A stretch of 57,171 nucleotides of DNA, taken from contig NZ_JAATEM010000041.1 of assembly GCF_012034205.1 (NCBI RefSeq), positions 1 to 57,171 of the forward strand, given 5' to 3'. How positions within the stretch are numbered: position 1 is the stretch's first letter; each line of letters opens with the position of its first letter. The notes beneath the pieces were generated by a model. The model worked only from the letters and a program-made list of their open reading frames with translations. It did no database searches and was not told the DNA's origin. Made by a program: the position numbers and the translations under genes. Shown in pieces: positions 26,049 through 35,880 of the stretch. Source of the DNA: Streptomyces composti. Its GTDB lineage: Bacteria > Actinomycetota > Actinomycetes > Streptomycetales > Streptomycetaceae.

Positions 26049-26228
26049 CTACTCGTCGTCCTCGTCGTCCAGCCGGGCCAGCCAGGTCGCCAGACGCTCG
26101 ACCGGGACCTCGAAGTCGGGGTTCAGATCCACGAACGTGCGCAGCTGCTCGGCGAGCCACTCGAAGGTGATCTCCTCCTCGCCGCGCCGCTTCTCCAGTT
26201 CCTCGATGCCACGGTCGGTGAAGTACAT
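26049..26228 (-). CDS. Small conserved acidic protein (DUF6104-like)
   Basis: 59 aa from ATG 26228. The sequence opens MYFTDRGIEELEKRR and ends with ARLDDEDDE. It is a single-domain, helix-rich, very acidic protein. I recall near-identical small proteins in the same place in many Streptomyces (annotated DUF6104), so it is probably a real gene despite its size. No function is known. It lies downstream of kgd on the same strand, after a terminator hairpin. Confidence 0.8.
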   Translation of the reverse strand: MYFTDRGIEELEKRRGEEEITFEWLAEQLRTFVDLNPDFEVPVERLATWLARLDDEDDE

Positions 26229-26258
26229 GCCGTCCAGGATAAGTGGCCGCAAAGGGGC

Positions 26259-26290
26259 GGGCCGCACCCCCTGAGCAGGGGATGCGGCCC
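26259..26290 (-). terminator. Hairpin terminator after kgd
   Basis: GGGCCGCA-CCCC and GGGG-A-TGCGGCCC form a 12-bp stem with one bulge, 40 nt after the kgd stop codon and 30 nt before the small DUF6104-like gene. Confidence 0.75.
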
Positions 26291-26329
26291 GGAGGAACCC
26301 CGCGGGGCGCGGGACCGTGAGGCGCGGGC

Positions 26330-29300
26330 TCAGGCCTCGAAGACCTCGCGGACCAGCTGCTCCTGCTCGGCCTGGTGGCGCTTGGCCGAGCCGACCGCCG
26401 GGGACGAGCTGTGCGGCCGCGAGATGCGGCGCAGACGCTCGGCGGGCGGGAGGTCGGCGCCGACCGCCAGGTCCAGGTGGTCGATCAGGTTGAGCGCGAT
26501 GAACGGCCAGGCACCCTGGTTCGCCGGCTCCTCCTGGGCCCACAGGTACTTCTCGGCGTTCGGGTACTTCTTGATCTCCGCCTGGAGTTCGGCACCCGGC
26601 AGCGGGTACAGGCGCTCGATGCGGATGATCGCGGTGTCCGTCGCGCCGCGCTTCTGACGCTCGGCGTCCAGGTCGTAGTAGACCTTGCCGGCGCAGAAGA
26701 CGACCTTCTTGACCGCGGCCGGGTCGACCGAGTTGTCGCCGATGACCGGCTGGAACTGCCCGGAGGTGAACTCCTCCGCCTTCGACGCGGCGGCCTTCAG
26801 GCGCAGCATCGACTTCGGGGTGAAGACGATCAGCGGCTTGTGGTGCGGGTTGTGCACCTGCCACCGCAGGAGGTGGAAGTAGTTCGCCGGCGAGGTCGGC
26901 ATGGCGACCGTCATGTTGTTCTGGGCGCACAGCTGCAGGAACCGCTCCGGGCGGGCCGAGGAGTGGTCCGGGCCCTGGCCCTCGTAGCCGTGCGGCAGGA
27001 GCAGGACCACACCGGAGGTCTGGGCCCACTTCTGCTCGGCGGAGGAGATGAACTCGTCCACGACCGTCTGGGCGCCGTTGGCGAAGTCGCCGAACTGCGC
27101 CTCCCACAGCACGAGCGCGTCGGGGCGGGCCAGCGAGTAGCCGTACTCGAAGCCCATCGCCGCGTACTCGGACAGCAGGGAGTTGTAGACGTTCAGCCGC
27201 GCCTGGTCCTCGGAGAGGTACTGCAGCGGCGTGTACTCCTCGCCGGTGTTGCGGTCGATGATCACCGCGTGGCGCTGGCCGAAGGTGCCGCGCTGGGAGT
27301 CCTGGCCCGCGAGGCGGACCGGCACGCCCTCCAGCAGCAGGGAGCCGAAGGCGAGGGTCTCGCCCATGCCCCAGTCGATGGTGCCGTCCTCGACCATGGT
27401 CGCCCGGCGCTGCAGCTGGGGCAGCAGGCGCGGGTGGACCGTGATGTGGTCGGGGATGTTGACCTGGGACTCGGCGATCCGCTTGACGACCTCGCTGGTC
27501 ACCGCGGTGTTCACGGCGACCGGGAACTCCGCCTGCGGGTCGGACGGCTCCACCGACGCCGGCTGCGAGGTGGCCTCGCGGACCTCGGTGAAGACCTTCT
27601 CCAGCTGGCCCTGGTAGTCCTGCAGGGCCTGCTCGGCCTCCTCCAGGGTGATGTCGCCGCGACCGATCAGCGACTCGGTGTACAGCTTGCGCACCGAGCG
27701 CTTCTTGTCGATCAGGTCGTACATCAGCGGCTGGGTGAAGGCCGGGTTGTCCGACTCGTTGTGACCGCGGCGGCGGTAGCAGATGAGGTCGATGACCACG
27801 TCCTTGTTGAACGCCTGGCGGAACTCGAAGGCCAGCCGGGCGACGCGGACGCAGGCCTCCGGGTCGTCGCCGTTGACGTGGAAGATCGGGGCCTCGATCA
27901 TCCGCGCCACGTCGGTGGCGTACATCGACGAGCGGGACGACTCCGGGGCGGCGGTGAAGCCGACCTGGTTGTTGATGACGATGTGGACCGTGCCGCCGGT
28001 GCGGTAGCCGCGCAGCTGCGACATGTTCAGGGTCTCGGCCACCACGCCCTGGCCCGCGAAGGCCGCGTCGCCGTGGATCGCCACCGGGAGCACGGTGAAG
28101 TCCGTGCCGCCCTTGCCGATGATGTCCTGCTTGGCGCGGGCGACGCCCTCCAGGACCGGGTCGACCGCCTCCAGGTGGGAGGGGTTGGCGACCAGCGAGA
28201 CCTTGATCTGCTCGCCGTCCAGGCCGGTGAAGGTGCCCTCGGCGCCCAGGTGGTACTTCACGTCGCCGGAGCCGTGCATCGACTTCGGGTCGAGGTTGCC
28301 CTCGAACTCGCGGAAGATCTGCGCGTACGACTTGCCGACGATGTTGGCGAGAACGTTCAGCCGGCCGCGGTGGGCCATGCCGATGACGACCTCGTCCAGG
28401 CGGGACTCGGCGGCCGAGTCGAGCACCGCGTCGAGCAGCGGGATGACGGACTCGCCGCCCTCCAGCGAGAAGCGCTTCTGGCCGACGTACTTGGTCTGCA
28501 GGAACGTCTCGAAGGCCTCGGCGGCGTTCAGCCGGCGCAGGATGCGCAGCTGCTCCTCGCGCTCCGGCTTGGAGTGCGGGCGCTCCACCCGGTCCTGGAT
28601 CCACTTGCGCTGCTTGGGGTCCTGGATGTGCATGAACTCGATGCCGGTGGTGCGGCAGTACGAGTCGCGGAGCACGCCGAGGATGTCGCGCAGCTTCATC
28701 ATCGACTTGCCGGCGAAGCCGCCGACGGCGAACTCGCGCTCCAGGTCCCACAGCGTCAGCCCGTGCTCGACGATGTCGAGGTCGGGGTGCTTGCGCTGCT
28801 TGTACTCCAGCGGGTCGGTGTCGGCCATCACATGGCCGCGGACCCGGTAGGCGTGGATCAGGTCGAAGACCCGGGCGGCCTTGGTGACGTCGTCGTCGTG
28901 GCTGGCGTCGATGTCCTTGAGCCAGCGGACCGGCTCGTAGGGGATGCGCAGCGCCTCGAAGATGTCGTCGTAGAAGTTGTTCTCGCCGAGCAGCAGGTTG
29001 GCGACGGTGCGCAGGAACTCACCGGAGGCGGCGCCCTGGATCACCCGGTGGTCGTAGGTCGACGTGAGCGTCATGACCTTCGAGATGCCGAGCTTGTTCA
29101 GGGTGTCCTGGCTGGTGCCCTGGAACTCGGCCGGGTAGTCCATGGAGCCGACGCCCATGATCAGCGACTGGCCGGGCATCAGGCGCGGCACCGAGTGGAC
29201 GGTGCCCAGGCCACCGGGGTTGGTCAGGGAGACCGTCACACCGGTGAAGTCGTCCATCGTGAGCTTGTTGTCGCGAGCACGACGGACGATGTCCTCGTAG

Positions 29301-30160
29301 GCCTGCCAGAACTCGAAGAAGTTCATGGTCTCGGCCTTCTTGATCGCCGCGACGACCAGCTGGCGCTCGCCGTTGGGCTTGACCAGGTCGATGGCGAGAC
29401 CGAGGTTGATGTGCTCCGGCTTGACCAGGGTGGGCTTGCCGTCCACCTTCGCGTAGGACCAGTTCATCGACGGCATCGCCTTGATCGCCTGGACCATGGC
29501 GTAGCCGATGATGTGCGTGAAGGAGATCTTCCCGCCCCGGGCCCGCTTGAGGTGGTTGTTGATGACGATCCGGTTGTCGAACAGCAGCTTCACCGGAACG
29601 GCGCGCACGGAGGTGGCCGTCGGCAGCTCCAGGGAGGCGTCCATGTTCTTGGCCACCGCGGCGGCCGGACCGCGCAGGGTCACCTTCTCGGGACCGCTCG
29701 GGGCCTCACCGTCGGCCTTCGCCGGAGCCTTCGCCTGAGCCTTCGGCTGGGCGGCGGCGGGCTTGGCGGCCGGGGCCGCGGCCTTCGCCGGAGCCTGTGC
29801 CTGGGCCGGCTTCGCGGCGGGCTGCGCCGGAGCGGCGGGCGCCTGCTGCGCGGCGGGCTTGGCCGGGGCGGCCTGCGCCTGCTGCTGTGCGGGGGCCTCG
29901 GCGGTGGGCTGAGCGGTGGGGGAGGTGCCCGCGGCCCCCGTGGCCGCGGTACCCGCCGGAGCCGAGGCGGAGGGCGCCCCTGGCTTGTAGTCGGCGAAGA
30001 AGTCCCACCAGGCTCGGTCCACCGAGTTCGGGTCCTGGAGGTACTGCTGATAGATCTCGTCGACGAGCCACTCGTTCGCACCGAACGCGGCCGCGGGGTT
30101 CTTGCCCGCTTGGTCGGTGTCGGTCGAGATGCTCGAGTTACTGGGGGACTGTGGCGACAC
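26330..30160 (-). CDS. kgd: Multifunctional 2-oxoglutarate decarboxylase/dehydrogenase E1-E2 fusion
   Basis: 1276 aa from GTG 30160. It is the actinobacterial fused TCA-cycle enzyme. It combines a thiamine diphosphate-dependent E1 with an E2-like succinyltransferase domain, and lacks a lipoyl domain. The N-terminus (FGANEWLVDEIYQQYL) binds partners. Residues about 45-150 are an Ala/Pro/Lys/Gln-rich linker. Residues about 160-400 are the E2 catalytic domain (TSTYDHRVIQGA). Next come the E1 modules: GMAHRGRLNVL, HGDAAFAGQG and INNQVGFTA for thiamine binding, and SMHGSGDVKYHLG. The family is inhibited by the FHA protein GarA/OdhI. Start chosen because SPQSPSNSSIS-type N-termini are conserved in Streptomyces. 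Confidence 0.96.
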   Translation of the reverse strand: MSPQSPSNSSISTDTDQAGKNPAAAFGANEWLVDEIYQQYLQDPNSVDRAWWDFFADYKPGAPSASAPAGTAATGAAGTSPTAQPTAEAPAQQQAQAAPAKPAAQQAPAAPAQPAAKPAQAQAPAKAAAPAAKPAAAQPKAQAKAPAKADGEAPSGPEKVTLRGPAAAVAKNMDASLELPTATSVRAVPVKLLFDNRIVINNHLKRARGGKISFTHIIGYAMVQAIKAMPSMNWSYAKVDGKPTLVKPEHINLGLAIDLVKPNGERQLVVAAIKKAETMNFFEFWQAYEDIVRRARDNKLTMDDFTGVTVSLTNPGGLGTVHSVPRLMPGQSLIMGVGSMDYPAEFQGTSQDTLNKLGISKVMTLTSTYDHRVIQGAASGEFLRTVANLLLGENNFYDDIFEALRIPYEPVRWLKDIDASHDDDVTKAARVFDLIHAYRVRGHVMADTDPLEYKQRKHPDLDIVEHGLTLWDLEREFAVGGFAGKSMMKLRDILGVLRDSYCRTTGIEFMHIQDPKQRKWIQDRVERPHSKPEREEQLRILRRLNAAEAFETFLQTKYVGQKRFSLEGGESVIPLLDAVLDSAAESRLDEVVIGMAHRGRLNVLANIVGKSYAQIFREFEGNLDPKSMHGSGDVKYHLGAEGTFTGLDGEQIKVSLVANPSHLEAVDPVLEGVARAKQDIIGKGGTDFTVLPVAIHGDAAFAGQGVVAETLNMSQLRGYRTGGTVHIVINNQVGFTAAPESSRSSMYATDVARMIEAPIFHVNGDDPEACVRVARLAFEFRQAFNKDVVIDLICYRRRGHNESDNPAFTQPLMYDLIDKKRSVRKLYTESLIGRGDITLEEAEQALQDYQGQLEKVFTEVREATSQPASVEPSDPQAEFPVAVNTAVTSEVVKRIAESQVNIPDHITVHPRLLPQLQRRATMVEDGTIDWGMGETLAFGSLLLEGVPVRLAGQDSQRGTFGQRHAVIIDRNTGEEYTPLQYLSEDQARLNVYNSLLSEYAAMGFEYGYSLARPDALVLWEAQFGDFANGAQTVVDEFISSAEQKWAQTSGVVLLLPHGYEGQGPDHSSARPERFLQLCAQNNMTVAMPTSPANYFHLLRWQVHNPHHKPLIVFTPKSMLRLKAAASKAEEFTSGQFQPVIGDNSVDPAAVKKVVFCAGKVYYDLDAERQKRGATDTAIIRIERLYPLPGAELQAEIKKYPNAEKYLWAQEEPANQGAWPFIALNLIDHLDLAVGADLPPAERLRRISRPHSSSPAVGSAKRHQAEQEQLVREVFEA

Positions 30161-30210
30161 GGCGGCAACCGCCCTCTTCCGCTTCACAAGGTGATGGACA
30201 GCGGAAATAA

Positions 30211-30240
30211 AGGCTACGCCCCCAGGCGCGAGAAGGTCAG
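30211..30240 (-). promoter_or_regulatory. Possible kgd promoter
   Basis: On the minus strand CTGACC (30240-30235) and TAGCCT (30216-30211) with 18 nt spacing, predicting a leader of about 44 nt to the GTG at 30160. Confidence 0.4.
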
Positions 30241-30451
30241 GCCGGGCCCGTTCAACGTCGTGCAAGTCACATTGATCAGCGTGTTTCGGCGCTGGAAATG
30301 GCGGGAAACAAGCGAGGTTTTGCTTCTTCCGGCCGTATCAGGGATGCGTCGGCCGAGGCCCGTCGCGCGGCGCGCGCGGGTCCGTGGCTGATCACACGTG
30401 TCCGTCAGCGTGGACGCCTGTGGATCTTGAGGCTCAGGTTCGAACTTTACG

Positions 30452-31564
30452 TCAACTTTGCCGAGGCGGGCTGCCCGGAAGAGTGACAAGGATTCGGCAA
30501 CCGCGCTCCGATTCGGCCACGCCGATCTTGCCGCCGTGCAGATCGACGGCCCAGCGGGCGATCGCCAGGCCCAGACCGGTGCCGCCGTCGCTGCCCGGGC
30601 CGTGCGGCCGGTTGACGCTGCCGCGGTTGAAGCGTTCGAAGACGCGGTGCCACTCGGCGCGCGGGATGCCCGGCCCCTCGTCGAGGACCTCCAGCTCCAG
30701 CGACTCCGGCTGCGGGCCGCGCCGCGCCTTGACCGTCACCCGGCCGTGCGGCGGGCTGTGCTTGACCGCGTTGTCGATCAGGTTGGCGACCACCTGGTGG
30801 ATGCGCTCGGGGTCGGCGTGCGCGGTGAGCTCCGGCGGGGAGACGTCGAGGTGCAGATGGACGTCGGTGCGGGTGTGGCTGCCCGAGTCGCTGGCGATGC
30901 CGGCGCGGGCGGAGGCGACCAGGTTGGCCTCCTTGAGCACGCCCGACAGATACGGCCACACCTCGAAGCGCCGCTGCTTGAGCGGGACCACGCCGTTGTC
31001 CAGGCGGGACAGGTCCAGCAGGGTCTCCACCAGGCGGCCGAGGCGCTCGGACTGCTTCAGCGCCGTGCGCATGGTCTCCGGGTCGGCCTCGGTGACCCCG
31101 TCGACGATGTTCTCCAGCACCGCGCGCAGGCCCGCGATCGGGGTGCGCAGCTCGTGCGAGACATTGGCCACGAGCTCCTTGCGGCGCCGGTCCTGGGCCT
31201 CCAGCTCGTCGGCCATGACATTGATCGTCTGTGCCAGGTCGCCCAGCTCGTCCTTGCGGTTCACCTGGACGCGGCGGGTGTAGTCGCCCTGCGAGATCGA
31301 GCGGGCCACCGCGTTCATGTCGTCCAGCGGCGCGGTCAGCGAGTGCGCCACGAACTGGGTGATCAGCAGCGTGGCGATCATGGAGAAGACCATGATGAAC
31401 CGCAGCTCGGTCTTGGTGTGCACCGCGATCATGGACAGACCGGTGGTGATCAGCACCGAGACGACCACCAGGGCGGCCAGCTTGGTCTTGATCGAGAACG
31501 GGCTGACCCCGGCCCAGGACCTGGGCACCCCGGCACTCCTGCGCGCGGCCGGCCCGTCGCTCAT
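30452..31564 (-). CDS. Sensor histidine kinase
   Basis: 370 aa from ATG 31564, which overlaps the response-regulator stop codon. It has two transmembrane segments (about 28-48 and 55-75) with almost no extracellular loop, so it likely senses a signal in or near the membrane. HAMP follows (79-130), then HisKA with phosphorylated His137 (VSHELRTP), and HATPase_c with N-box VANLIDNAVKHS, DEGPGIP and GTGLGLAIARW. Second gene of a two-gene operon. The signal is unknown. Confidence 0.93.
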   Translation of the reverse strand: MSDGPAARRSAGVPRSWAGVSPFSIKTKLAALVVVSVLITTGLSMIAVHTKTELRFIMVFSMIATLLITQFVAHSLTAPLDDMNAVARSISQGDYTRRVQVNRKDELGDLAQTINVMADELEAQDRRRKELVANVSHELRTPIAGLRAVLENIVDGVTEADPETMRTALKQSERLGRLVETLLDLSRLDNGVVPLKQRRFEVWPYLSGVLKEANLVASARAGIASDSGSHTRTDVHLHLDVSPPELTAHADPERIHQVVANLIDNAVKHSPPHGRVTVKARRGPQPESLELEVLDEGPGIPRAEWHRVFERFNRGSVNRPHGPGSDGGTGLGLAIARWAVDLHGGKIGVAESERGCRILVTLPGSPPRQS

Positions 31565-32301
31565 GGCGTCGGCGTCTCCAGGGCGTAGCCCACGCCGTGC
31601 ACGGTACGGATGCGCTCGGCGCCGATCTTCCGGCGCAGCGCCTTGATGTGGCTGTCGACGGTCCGGGTGCCGGAGGCGTCCGCCCAGTCCCACACCTCGG
31701 CCAGCAGCTGCTCGCGGGAGAGCACCGCGCGCGGCGTGTTGGCCAGGCAGACCAGCAGGTCGAACTCGGTGGGCGTCAGGTGGACGTCCTCGCTGCGCAC
31801 GCGCACCCGGCGCTGGGCGTGGTCGATCTCCAGCTCGCCCAGGCGCAGGATGCCGCTGCGCGGGGTGGTGGCCGCGAGCGCGGCCCGCTCCATGCGGCGC
31901 AGCAGCACGTGCACCCGCGCCGCCAGCTCGCGCATGGAGAACGGCTTGGTCATGTAGTCGTCGGCGCCGACGCCGAGGCCCACCAGCATGTCGGTCTCGT
32001 CGTCACGCGCGGTGAGCATCAGCACCGGAACCGGCCGCTGCGCCTGCACCCGCCGGCAGACTTCCAGGCCGTCGAAGCCCGGCAGCATGACGTCGAGGAT
32101 CAGCAGGTCGGGCTGCCAGGCCTCCGCGGTGTCCACCGCGGACGGGCCGTCGCCCGCCGTCTGCACCAGGAAACCCTCGGCGCGCAGGCGGGTCGCGATG
32201 GCGTCCACGATCGTCGCGTCGTCCTCGACCACCAGGATCCGGCGCTGCGCGCCGGGTGTGGTCGCCGCCGTGCCGTTGTGGGAGGTGTGTGTCTGCTCCA
32301 T
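31561..32301 (-). CDS. OmpR/PhoB-family response regulator
   Basis: 246 aa from ATG 32301. The receiver domain has Asp70 as phosphoacceptor (LLILDVMLPG), acidic pair EDD at 26-28, and the TKPF lysine. The C-terminal winged helix (LTPTEFDLLVCLANTP, RTVDSHIKALRRKIG) binds DNA. It begins with a 20-residue polar extension. Coupled to the downstream kinase gene by ATGA overlap, it forms a full two-component system next to kgd and a spermidine-synthase-like gene. Confidence 0.95.
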   Translation of the reverse strand: MEQTHTSHNGTAATTPGAQRRILVVEDDATIVDAIATRLRAEGFLVQTAGDGPSAVDTAEAWQPDLLILDVMLPGFDGLEVCRRVQAQRPVPVLMLTARDDETDMLVGLGVGADDYMTKPFSMRELAARVHVLLRRMERAALAATTPRSGILRLGELEIDHAQRRVRVRSEDVHLTPTEFDLLVCLANTPRAVLSREQLLAEVWDWADASGTRTVDSHIKALRRKIGAERIRTVHGVGYALETPTP

Positions 32302-32424
32302 CGCCCGCCCCTGAGGTGTGCTTTCCGGAATCCGTGGGGTGATCCGTGATCAGCGCAGGACTGCGCTTGACGCTTGAATGATCTGCGTCAGTGCAGCAGC
32401 GTACGGGGAGTCGCGGCGCCTTAG

Positions 32425-33138
32425 CTATCCAGGGCGTACGCCGAGGTGCACGACGTCCGGAACGCCCCGGGCAACGGGGATCTCTTCGGTACGCACCTGA
32501 CGGAATCCGGCATTCCGCAAGGTTTCTTCGAAATCCGGGGAGGGCTGCGCCGACCACACCGCGAGCACGCCGCGTGACCTCAACGCCCGCGCGCACGCCG
32601 ACAGTCCGGCCGGTGAGTAGAGCCCCTCGTTGTCCTCGGTGACGGTCCAGTCGGGGCCGTTGTCGATGTCGAGACACAGGGCGTCGAACGTGGCGTATGT
32701 CTCATTGACGTAGGTGATCAGGTCCGCCTCGACGATCTCGGTGCGCGGGTCGGCGAGCGCCTCGGCGCTCAGCGTGCCGAGCGGTCCCGTGCGGTGCCAG
32801 TCGATGACCGCGGGCTCGCGTTCCACCACGGTGATCCGGCCCCAGCGCGGGTCCGCGGCGGCGTGTGCGAGCGAGAAGCCCACACCCAGCCCGCCGATCA
32901 GCACGTGCGGCGCCGGGCGCGGCTCGTCCCCGGCGCGCCGGTCGGCGGCGTCCAGCTCGGCCAGGGCGGCGTCGACGAGACGCCGCTCCGAGCGGCCGTC
33001 GGAGGTGTCCATCAGGAAGCATCCGTTGGCGATGATCTGCAGCAGGCCGCCGTGCCTGCGCAGCACGACCTCGCCGTACGGGCCCTCGCGGCGGTCCAGG
33101 GCTTCGGGTGCATCGGGAATGTCGTACGGGGTGGACAT
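32425..33138 (-). CDS. Spermidine-synthase-like protein (class I SAM fold)
   Basis: 237 aa from ATG 33138. The polyamine-synthase-like Rossmann core shows VLIGGLGVGFSLAHA (79-93), VVEREPAVIDWH at beta-2, and LCLDIDNGPDW in the position of the catalytic aspartate loop. The N-terminal beta domain is short. The canonical decarboxylated-SAM residues are not clearly conserved, so a different aminopropyl- or methyltransferase role is possible. It lies alone between the two-component operon and lon. Confidence 0.8.
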   Translation of the reverse strand: MSTPYDIPDAPEALDRREGPYGEVVLRRHGGLLQIIANGCFLMDTSDGRSERRLVDAALAELDAADRRAGDEPRPAPHVLIGGLGVGFSLAHAAADPRWGRITVVEREPAVIDWHRTGPLGTLSAEALADPRTEIVEADLITYVNETYATFDALCLDIDNGPDWTVTEDNEGLYSPAGLSACARALRSRGVLAVWSAQPSPDFEETLRNAGFRQVRTEEIPVARGVPDVVHLGVRPG

Positions 33139-33310
33139 CCGTTCATCTTGGCAGGCGCCGCCGTCCGTCCGGGGCGGGCGCTTCCCTCGCTCGGGTGATG
33201 GTCCGGTGCCCCGGGTTGATCGCCGGCCGGCGCCGGAGCGAGCGCCGCGCCGCCCGGCGTCGATCGCTCTGAGCGAACAAAGCTTGGGGAACATTCTGAG
33301 GCTCACGAGC

Positions 33311-33331
33311 ATTGAGTCGGTGTAGCTCAAC
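33311..33331 (+). promoter_or_regulatory. HAIR-like HspR binding site upstream of lon
   Basis: ATTGAGT, 7 nt, GCTCAAC: compared with the HspR inverted repeat CTTGAGT-N7-ACTCAAG it keeps TTGAGT and CTCAA with the right spacing and differs at three outer or inner positions. It sits 21 nt before the lon ATG. HspR control of lon is established in Streptomyces. Confidence 0.75.
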
Positions 33332-33352
33332 TTGACTGCCGAAGGGACGATC

Positions 33353-35767
33353 ATGGCTGCTGAGTCCACACCGCTCGCCCTGCCCGTGCTGCCGCTCGAC
33401 GACGAGGTCGTGCTGCCCGGGATGGTGGTCCCGCTGGACCTGAGCGACTCCGAGGTGCGCGCGGCTGTGGAGGCCGCGCAGGCCGCAGCCCGCAACGAGG
33501 GGGGCAAGCCGAAGGTGCTCCTGGTCCCCCGTATCGACGGCACCTACGCCGGCACCGGCGTCCTGGGCACCGTCGAGCAGGTCGGCAGGCTCGCCGACGG
33601 CGATCCCGGCGCCCTCATCCGCGCCAGGACCCGCATCCGGATCGGCGCGGGCACCACCGGGCCCGGGGCGGCGCTGTGGGTGGAGGGCACCCCGATCGAG
33701 GAGCACGTGCCCGACCCGCTGCCCGGCCAGGTCACCGAGCTGGTCAAGGAGTACAAGGCGCTCGCCACCTCCTGGCTGCGCAAGCGCGGCGCCTGGCAGG
33801 TGGTCGACCGGGTGCAGGCGATCGACGACGTCGCGGCGCTCGCCGACAACTCCGGCTACTCACCGTTCCTGACCACCGAGCAGAAGGTGGCGCTGCTGGA
33901 GACCACCGACCCGGTGGCCCGGCTGAAGCTGGCCACTCAGCAGCTGCGCGACCACCTCGCCGAGCAGGACGTGGCCGAGTCCATCGCCAAGGACGTCCAG
34001 GAGGGCGTCGACAAGCAGCAGCGCGAATTCCTGCTGCGCCGCCAGCTGGAGGCCGTGCGCAAGGAGCTGCGCGAGCTCAACGGCGAGGCCGAGGGCGAGG
34101 AGTCCGACGACTACCGCGCCCGCGTCGAGGCCGCGGACCTGCCGGAGAAGGTGCGCGAGGCCGCGCTCAAGGAGGTCGACAAGCTGGAGCGCGCCTCCGA
34201 CCAGTCCCCGGAGGGCGCCTGGATCCGCACCTGGCTCGACACCGTCCTCGAGATGCCGTGGAACGAGCGCACCGAGGACTCCTACGACATCCGCGCCGCC
34301 CAGGAGGTGCTGGACGCGGAGCACTCCGGCCTGGAGGACGTCAAGGAACGGATCATCGAGTACCTGGCGGTGCGCAAGCGGCGGGCCGAGCGGGGCCTCG
34401 GTGTGGTCGGCGGCCGGCGCGGCGGTGCCGTGCTCGCCCTGGTCGGGCCGCCCGGCGTCGGCAAGACCTCGCTCGGCGAGTCCGTCGCCCACGCGATGGG
34501 CCGCACGTTCGTGCGCGTGGCCCTCGGCGGCGTCCGCGACGAGGCCGAGATCCGCGGACACCGGCGCACCTATGTGGGCGCCATGCCCGGCCGGATCGTG
34601 CGGGCCATCAAGGAGGCCGGGTCGATGAACCCGGTGGTGCTGCTCGACGAGATCGACAAGGTGGGCTCGGACTTCCGGGGCGACCCGGCAGCCGCCCTGC
34701 TCGAGGTGCTCGACCCGGCGCAGAACCACACCTTCCGCGACCACTACCTGGAGGTCGAGCTCGACCTGTCCGACGTGGTCTTCCTGGCCACCGCCAACGT
34801 CCTGGAGGCCATCCCGGAGGCGCTGGCGGACCGTATGGAGATCGTCCGCCTGGACGGCTACACCGAGGACGAGAAGATCGTCATCGCCCGCGAGCACCTG
34901 CTGCCGCGGCAGCTGGAGCGGGCCGGGCTCGCCCCGGACGAGGTCACCATCGAGGAGGCCGCGCTGCGCAAGCTGGCCGGCGAGTACACGCGCGAGGCCG
35001 GCGTGCGCAATCTGGAGCGCTCCATCGCACGGCTGCTGCGCAAGGTGGCCGCCCAGCACGAGCTGGGCGAGCGGGAGCTGCCGTTCACCATCACCGAGGC
35101 CGACCTGCGTCCGCTGATCGGCCGCCCGCACCACGTGCCCGAGTCCGCCCAGGACCCGGCCGAGCGCCGCACCTCCGTCCCCGGTGTCGCCACCGGGCTC
35201 GCGGTGACCGGCGCCGGCGGCGACGTGCTCTACGTGGAGGCGTCGCTGGCGGACCCGGAGACCGGCGCGGCCGGCCTGACGCTGACCGGGCAGCTGGGCG
35301 ACGTGATGAAGGAGTCCGCGCAGATCGCGCTGAGCTTCCTGCGCAGCCACGGCGCCGAGCTGGAGCTGCCGGTGAGCGACCTGAAGGACCGGGGCGTGCA
35401 CATCCACTTCCCGGCGGGCGCGGTCCCCAAGGACGGCCCCAGCGCCGGCATCACCATGACCACGGCCCTCGCCTCGCTCCTGTCGGGCCGGCTGGTCCGC
35501 AACGACGTGGCGATGACCGGCGAGGTGTCGCTGACCGGGCGGGTGCTGCCCATCGGCGGGGTGAAGCAGAAGCTGCTCGCCGCCCACCGGGCGGGCATCA
35601 AGACCGTGATCATCCCCAAGCGCAACGAGCCCGACCTGGACGACGTGCCCGACGAGGTGCTGGACAAGCTCGACGTCCGCACCGTCACCGACGTCCGCCA
35701 GGTCCTCGAGCTGGCGCTGTCGCCGGCCACCGACGGCGCGGCGCCCGAGGTTCCGGTCGCCGCGTGA
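33353..35767 (+). CDS. lon: ATP-dependent Lon protease
   Basis: 804 aa from ATG 33353, with AAGGGA upstream. It degrades misfolded and selected regulatory proteins in the cytoplasm. An N-terminal substrate-binding domain (about 1-200) and helical linker precede the AAA+ module with Walker A GPPGVGKTS (about 365-373), Walker B VVLLDEIDK and the sensor region. The C-terminal protease domain has catalytic Ser697 (KDGPSAGITM) and the lysine in GGVKQK (738-740). Full family length and intact. Heat-shock control through the upstream HAIR-like site. Followed by a clear terminator. Confidence 0.97.
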   Translation: MAAESTPLALPVLPLDDEVVLPGMVVPLDLSDSEVRAAVEAAQAAARNEGGKPKVLLVPRIDGTYAGTGVLGTVEQVGRLADGDPGALIRARTRIRIGAGTTGPGAALWVEGTPIEEHVPDPLPGQVTELVKEYKALATSWLRKRGAWQVVDRVQAIDDVAALADNSGYSPFLTTEQKVALLETTDPVARLKLATQQLRDHLAEQDVAESIAKDVQEGVDKQQREFLLRRQLEAVRKELRELNGEAEGEESDDYRARVEAADLPEKVREAALKEVDKLERASDQSPEGAWIRTWLDTVLEMPWNERTEDSYDIRAAQEVLDAEHSGLEDVKERIIEYLAVRKRRAERGLGVVGGRRGGAVLALVGPPGVGKTSLGESVAHAMGRTFVRVALGGVRDEAEIRGHRRTYVGAMPGRIVRAIKEAGSMNPVVLLDEIDKVGSDFRGDPAAALLEVLDPAQNHTFRDHYLEVELDLSDVVFLATANVLEAIPEALADRMEIVRLDGYTEDEKIVIAREHLLPRQLERAGLAPDEVTIEEAALRKLAGEYTREAGVRNLERSIARLLRKVAAQHELGERELPFTITEADLRPLIGRPHHVPESAQDPAERRTSVPGVATGLAVTGAGGDVLYVEASLADPETGAAGLTLTGQLGDVMKESAQIALSFLRSHGAELELPVSDLKDRGVHIHFPAGAVPKDGPSAGITMTTALASLLSGRLVRNDVAMTGEVSLTGRVLPIGGVKQKLLAAHRAGIKTVIIPKRNEPDLDDVPDEVLDKLDVRTVTDVRQVLELALSPATDGAAPEVPVAA

Positions 35768-35788
35768 CGGGGGCGACCGGATGAGGGG

Positions 35789-35820
35789 AGGCCCGGGTCC
35801 CGTGAGGGAGGCCCGGGCCT
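35789..35820 (+). terminator. Terminator of lon
   Basis: AGGCCCGGG (35789-35797) pairs with CCCGGGCCT (35812-35820) across a 14-nt loop, 22 nt after the lon stop codon. Confidence 0.8.
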
Positions 35821-35880
35821 TCACCCTGAGTGCGCCCCCGGCCGGACGACCGGGGGCGGCACGTGCCGTGCAGGCGCTTC

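Noticed and set aside
26375..30391. A 1338-codon open frame antisense to kgd
   Set aside because: It is the mirror of GC-rich coding sequence; the translation has no domain, while the minus-strand frame is a clear full-length Kgd.
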